From an uncultured Campylobacter sp. (GTDB lineage: Bacteria; Campylobacterota; Campylobacteria; Campylobacterales; Campylobacteraceae): DNA of 64,000 bases. The translations under genes and the position numbers were made by a program. Shown in pieces: positions 60,928 to 64,000 of this stretch (its first letter is position 1; every line of letters begins with the position of its first letter). Location of the stretch: contig NZ_CAUQKJ010000003.1 in the NCBI RefSeq assembly GCF_963518785.1, positions 62,001 through 126,000 on the forward strand. Reading direction: 5' to 3'. The notes beneath the pieces are model-generated. The model worked only from the letters and a program-made list of their open reading frames with translations, made no database searches and had not been told where the DNA came from.

Positions 60928-60976
60928 GAAGTAGAATTTTAAGCGCCCTACTTCGTTTTTTACTTGCAGTAGGGCG
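60928..60976 (+). terminator. Pair of mutually exclusive hairpins
   Basis: GAAGTAG (60928-60934) can pair with CTACTTC (60948-60954), followed by GTTTTTT, which is terminator-like for the plus-strand gene. The same strand CGCCCTACT (60944-60952) can instead pair with AGTAGGGCG (60968-60976). Both cannot form together. Which matters is unclear. Confidence 0.4.
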
Positions 60977-61042
60977 AATTTGCTTAAAGTAGTGAACTAA
61001 AGCGAGGCGAAAATTATCCAAACCTTGGATCTATTATCTTGC

Positions 61043-61567
61043 TCAGTTAGAGCAGCTGTTGCGAGCGACGAGCTCTGCAAAATCTAGGGCTGCGTCGTAG
61101 TCGGGCTCAGAGGCTATGTCGCTTACGAGCTCTTTATAAACCACAACGCCTGCGGTATCTATGACGAAGATCGCTCTGGCGCTAAGACCTGCTAATGCAC
61201 CGCTGGCGATTAGGGTGCCGTAGCGGCGACAAAATTCCTTATCGCGGAAATCGCTTGCAACGCGTAGATTTTTTATCCCCTCAGTCGTACAAAACCTTCC
61301 CATCGCAAATGGTAAATCCATCGAAACGACGATTACTTCGGTGTTAGGAAGCGATGCGGCGCGCTCGTTGAACTTACGTGCCTCCGTCGCGCAGACGGGC
61401 GTATCTAGCGACGGCACGGCGACGATGATTTGCACGTGCTTGCCGCTAGCGATCTCGATTTCGCTTAGATCTTGAGCTACTAAGCGCACTTGCGGCGCGC
61501 GATCGCCTAGATTTATCTCTTGCCCGCTTAACTCTACGGGCTTTCCTTGGAATGTTACTGTTGACAT
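61043..61567 (-). CDS. tpx: Thiol peroxidase Tpx
   Basis: 174 residues, the standard Tpx length. Peroxidatic Cys59 in PSLDTPVCATEARKF and resolving Cys93 in GRFCTTEG are 34 apart, as in E. coli Tpx (61 and 95). N-terminal VTFQGKPVEL is typical. Reduces hydroperoxides with thioredoxin. In Campylobacter it sits beside Tpx2/Bcp-like enzymes; the redoxin at 921 is another peroxidase candidate. AAAGGACAACA before the ATG. Divergent from the TM2 gene. Confidence 0.93.
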   Translation of the reverse strand: MSTVTFQGKPVELSGQEINLGDRAPQVRLVAQDLSEIEIASGKHVQIIVAVPSLDTPVCATEARKFNERAASLPNTEVIVVSMDLPFAMGRFCTTEGIKNLRVASDFRDKEFCRRYGTLIASGALAGLSARAIFVIDTAGVVVYKELVSDIASEPDYDAALDFAELVARNSCSN

Positions 61568-61656
61568 TGTTGTCCTTTGCTTTGAATTTGTAGTGGCGAA
61601 TATACAAAAATTCCTTAAATTTCAGGTAAAATTGCTTTAAAAATCAAGGAGAGCAG

Positions 61657-63105
61657 ATGGGCGAAGATATTTGGGACGGCAGCAGCAATCCTGCGTCGCT
61701 AGCCAGTATAAGACGTAAAAGTGGCGAAGAAAAAAAGCCCCTGGATGAGAAACCACAGGAGCAATCTGAGAATTTAGATTTAGCGCAAGAAGAACTTGCG
61801 GCGGATGATACTAGCGAGCAAAATTCTACTTTTACAAAACAGAATTTCACACCACAGAATTCTGCGGAGCAAAATTTAGCTTTTGCAGCTCAAGGCTTGG
61901 ATGAAGAAAATTCTATTTTGCGAGATTCTGCCGCGACAGGCTCTAGCGAGCAAGACTCTAACGCCAAAGGCTTGAATTCTACCGAAAATGCTGCGAACTC
62001 GCAGAATTTTACAGAGCAGAATTCCACTTGGCAAAATTCAGCTTCCTTAAATTCCGATAGAATTAATTCTACGCAAAGCTCAGCTAAGGCTTACGATCTA
62101 AATAAAGCCTACGTATTTTATATGTTCCTCGGACCTTTCGGCGCGCATAGATTTTATCTTGGGCGTATAATCTCTGCGATTTTTCAGCTTTTAGGCGGGC
62201 TGCCATTTCTCATCTGGCTTTTTTTAGTAGTGGTTGCTGTCATGTGGACGAGTATAGAAGGTAACGATCTGTTAGCGCTTATAAACTCGTCTCGTCCGGA
62301 TTTGGGTGTGCAAGCATCAGACCTAAAAGATATAGAGCAGGGCTTTTTTCATTTTATGGTTATTTTCTCGGTGCCTAATGTTTTATTTTTAATCTGGCTT
62401 ATTAGCGACTTTTTTAGGTTGCCTGAAATGGTGCGAAAGCTAAATGTATCCGTAGACGTGGGAGCAATCCTGTATGTTTATACGGATGACGCTAAAGAGC
62501 AGAGCGAAAATCTATCTACTGCCAAAACTACCCTTTACATAGCATTTGGGCTTGAGGCGTTAAATGCGGTAGGCAGATATATCAAGAATGTAGATAAAGT
62601 AGGCGCGTTGGAGGGTGTTGGACTTATATCTATGATATGCCTAGCTGTGGGGCTATATTTTTTAGCGCGCGCTATACGCAGTACGGATCTACTATCAAAC
62701 GCCGTGATAGTTGGAGTTTCCTCGGCTATAAGCGCAGTAAGCACTATATTTGTAGGATTTGAATTGTTTAATCCATCAGTTTTTATGATAAGCATTTATT
62801 GTGTATGCACAGCGGTATATCTGATCTATCAGCTGCTAGTTAGTAAAGAGCTTTATGATTGCAGCGGAGAGAAAAACTATCTAAGAGCGTTTTATGTTAT
62901 TGCGGCTACGGAGATAGTAACTCTAGTCTTGATAGCGCTTGACTCACAGCTTTTCGCCTTAGTATTTGCCATAGGGTGGTTAGCTTCGGTAATTCTAAAT
63001 GTTTCGGCGGTTTATGGCACTAGGGAGGTTACCGCTTCAAAAGGTGGCTACAATCTAGCGAATCTGGCGTATCACGTAAGGCAGATGAACGGGCGGGAGT
63101 TTTAG
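61657..63105 (+). CDS. TM2-domain membrane protein with Asn/Gln/Ser-rich N-terminus
   Basis: 482 residues. Residues 1-145 are low-complexity, with repeated QNST, QNFT, EQNS and QNSA units, probably disordered. The TM2 domain follows (YVFYMFLGPFGAHRFYLG, an intact GxxGxHRFYxG-like motif). Then about seven more membrane helices, with GVGLISMICLAVGLYFLARAI and YLIYQLLVSKELYDCSG. The combination of a TM2 domain with a long polytopic C-terminus is not a named family to me. Its start follows AAGGAGAGCAG. Function unknown. The second DUF805 gene follows after 60 bp. Confidence 0.65.
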   Translation: MGEDIWDGSSNPASLASIRRKSGEEKKPLDEKPQEQSENLDLAQEELAADDTSEQNSTFTKQNFTPQNSAEQNLAFAAQGLDEENSILRDSAATGSSEQDSNAKGLNSTENAANSQNFTEQNSTWQNSASLNSDRINSTQSSAKAYDLNKAYVFYMFLGPFGAHRFYLGRIISAIFQLLGGLPFLIWLFLVVVAVMWTSIEGNDLLALINSSRPDLGVQASDLKDIEQGFFHFMVIFSVPNVLFLIWLISDFFRLPEMVRKLNVSVDVGAILYVYTDDAKEQSENLSTAKTTLYIAFGLEALNAVGRYIKNVDKVGALEGVGLISMICLAVGLYFLARAIRSTDLLSNAVIVGVSSAISAVSTIFVGFELFNPSVFMISIYCVCTAVYLIYQLLVSKELYDCSGEKNYLRAFYVIAATEIVTLVLIALDSQLFALVFAIGWLASVILNVSAVYGTREVTASKGGYNLANLAYHVRQMNGREF

Positions 63106-63165
63106 GTATTTAAATTTAAGGGGCGATTAGTGTAATCCTACATTATTTTAAAAAAGGAGTTTAAA

Positions 63166-63609
63166 ATGACTTTTATGGAGTCCGTGCAAACTTGCGTAAA
63201 GCAAAAATACGCCGCATTTAGCGGGCGAGCATCGAGGTCGGAGTACTGGTGGTTTTTTCTATTTACCGTGCTTGGCGGGATTGTTTTGAGCTTGATAGAT
63301 GGCGTTTTAGGCACTACGATAGGGTACAATCAAATAATAGCCGGCAAAATAGTCCATCAAGAAATCGGCATTATAGATGCGCTTTTTCAGCTAGCTATGC
63401 TCGTGCCAGCCATCGCCGTATCAGTCAGGCGATTACATGACACGGATAGAAGCGGCTGGTTTTTTCTGCTTATTCTAACGCCGATAGTGGGTGCTTTTTT
63501 CGGCGATATCGGACTTTTAGTGTCATTTGTGGGTTGGATAGTGCTGCTTGTGTTTTTCGTGCAGCGCGGCGATAGCGGGTCCAATCGCTTCGGATACGAT
63601 CCACTATGA
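63166..63609 (+). CDS. DUF805 family inner-membrane protein (copy 2)
   Basis: 147 residues with four membrane helices. Hallmarks GRASRSEYWWFFLF and RRLHDTDRSGWFFLL are identical in type to copy 1 at 55527, as is the start MTFMESVQTC and the leader AAAAAAGGAGTTT, so the two genes are paralogues including their ribosome binding sites. The loop with TTIGYNQIIAGKIVHQEIG is longer here. Function unknown. Confidence 0.88.
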   Translation: MTFMESVQTCVKQKYAAFSGRASRSEYWWFFLFTVLGGIVLSLIDGVLGTTIGYNQIIAGKIVHQEIGIIDALFQLAMLVPAIAVSVRRLHDTDRSGWFFLLILTPIVGAFFGDIGLLVSFVGWIVLLVFFVQRGDSGSNRFGYDPL

Positions 63610-63627
63610 TACAGCTCTAAAGCTTTG

Positions 63628-63653
63628 CGGAATTTTAGAATTCTAAAATTCCG
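63628..63653. repeat. Perfect 26-bp palindrome after the second DUF805 gene
   Basis: The sequence from CGGAATTTTAGAA to TTCTAAAATTCCG is its own reverse complement over all 26 bases. A second perfect palindrome, ACGTAAAATTTTACGT, is at 63679-63694. Neither is followed by a T run; the first may act as a weak stop or a protein site. Confidence 0.6.
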
Positions 63654-63787
63654 TGTAGATAAAATTCTTTGCATCACCACGTAAAATTTTACGTATAAGC
63701 ACTTTGCAGCGGTAAATTTTTCTTCAAATAAGCTTTTCAAATCCTCTTTAATTGATTGCTATTATCTATAACTTATAATTTTTATAT

Positions 63788-63793
63788 TATAAT
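63788..63793 (+). promoter_or_regulatory. -10 box for the hutX-like gene
   Basis: TATAAT, with a second copy at 63774-63779 just upstream. The AT-rich zone before them (ATTGCTATTATCTATAAC) could include a Fur site, too weak to call. Confidence 0.5.
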
Positions 63794-63826
63794 GGCGCTC
63801 AAAATTTTATTTCGGAAAGGATGAAA

Positions 63827-64000
63827 ATGAAAGAGAGAATCGAGGCGCTGTTCGCGCAAAATCCTAAAATTTCGATCGCGCAGATCTGCAAGGAGCTGGG
63901 CGCGAAGGAGATCGACGTGCTGCTAAACCTGCCCGAGCGCTTCGGAAAGAGCGCGGGCGGCGATAAATTCTGCGAGGTCATTAGGGAGCTTGAGGGCTGG
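63827..64000 (+). CDS. hutX: Haem-utilisation cytosolic protein HutX/ChuX-like, partial
   Basis: The first 58 residues lie inside the window, and the gene runs off the right edge. The visible N-terminus (KERIEALFAQNPKISIAQIC, LLNLPERFG, KFCEVIRELEGW) follows the pattern of HutX/HuvX/ChuX, in which a short helical start leads to a haem-binding barrel. The family binds haem in the cytoplasm, acting as a store or carrier for haem oxygenase or degradase. The ATG at 63827 follows AAAGG at six bases; an ATG two codons upstream overlaps that site. Confidence 0.72.
   Translation, partial: MKERIEALFAQNPKISIAQICKELGAKEIDVLLNLPERFGKSAGGDKFCEVIRELEGW

Noticed and set aside
63799..63981. Minus-strand frame over the hutX start
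   Set aside because: Shadow of the real plus-strand gene.
1..64000. tRNA, rRNA, CRISPR array, prophage or insertion sequence
   Set aside because: Read on both strands for T-loop/acceptor patterns, repeated spacers, transposase or integrase motifs; none found. The seven-gene island is AT-rich but has no integrase.

Overview
The window looks like chromosomal DNA of a Campylobacter, probably one of the moderately GC-rich oral species (C. gracilis / C. rectus / C. showae type). The evidence is the ruvC / dnaA-dnaN-gyrB locus with TTATTCAC-type DnaA boxes, UPF0323 lipoprotein, glutathionylspermidine-synthase-like and 2-hydroxyacid dehydrogenase genes together as in C. jejuni Cj0371-Cj0373, a Cj0265/Cj0264-like cytochrome c plus Tat-dependent TMAO/DMSO reductase, a HemJ-type haem enzyme, and AAATTT words everywhere. 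The species is an inference; no search was run.

Layout. 0-6 kb: envelope and transport genes (Sel1-like protein, redoxin, DUF3137, TerC-like DUF475, Na+/H+ antiporter family, CopD-like). 6.4-9.8 kb: four tandem paralogous family-3 solute-binding proteins; two more copies lie at 52-54 kb. 10-14 kb: iron acquisition (AraC regulator, TonB receptor, PepSY membrane protein). 14-19 kb: the Cj0371-0373-like block with a co-transcribed HTH/coiled-coil protein. 19-21.6 kb: TetR regulator and RclA-like flavoprotein. 21.7-24.9 kb: an AT-rich island of seven small, unfamiliar genes on the minus strand, several immunity-protein-like or zinc-ribbon-like. 25-29.4 kb: SemiSWEET, a tandem UspA protein, and a siderophore receptor pseudogene. 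29.6-31.8 kb: an SbmA/YddA-type ABC protein with a 173-residue insertion. 32.7-40.7 kb: prfA, rpsT, glmM, lspA, hemJ, nhaA, two amidase-type enzymes, ruvC. 40.7-51.2 kb: replication origin, dnaA, dnaN, gyrB, a degenerate GGDEF/EAL protein, queF, an HD-domain protein, the SRP RNA gene on the minus strand, typA. 51-64 kb: HAD phosphatase, the two further binding proteins, an ankyrin-like lipoprotein, two DUF805 proteins, a Crp/Fnr regulator divergent from the TMAO/DMSO reductase operon, a gene broken by a TAG, tpx, a TM2-domain protein and the start of a hutX-like haem gene.

Functional threads. The lifestyle suggested is anaerobic or microaerobic, with amino-acid uptake (six binding proteins), an S/N-oxide reductase with its own regulator, haem and siderophore iron uptake, and thiol and reactive-chlorine defence. 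No tRNA, rRNA, CRISPR array, prophage or insertion sequence was recognised. The spacers are long and carry a recurring exact 14-bp AT palindrome. The points most worth following are the seven-gene island, the six-member binding-protein family with its shared C-terminal tail, the insertion in the ABC protein, and the dyad placed at about -41.5 before the reductase operon.
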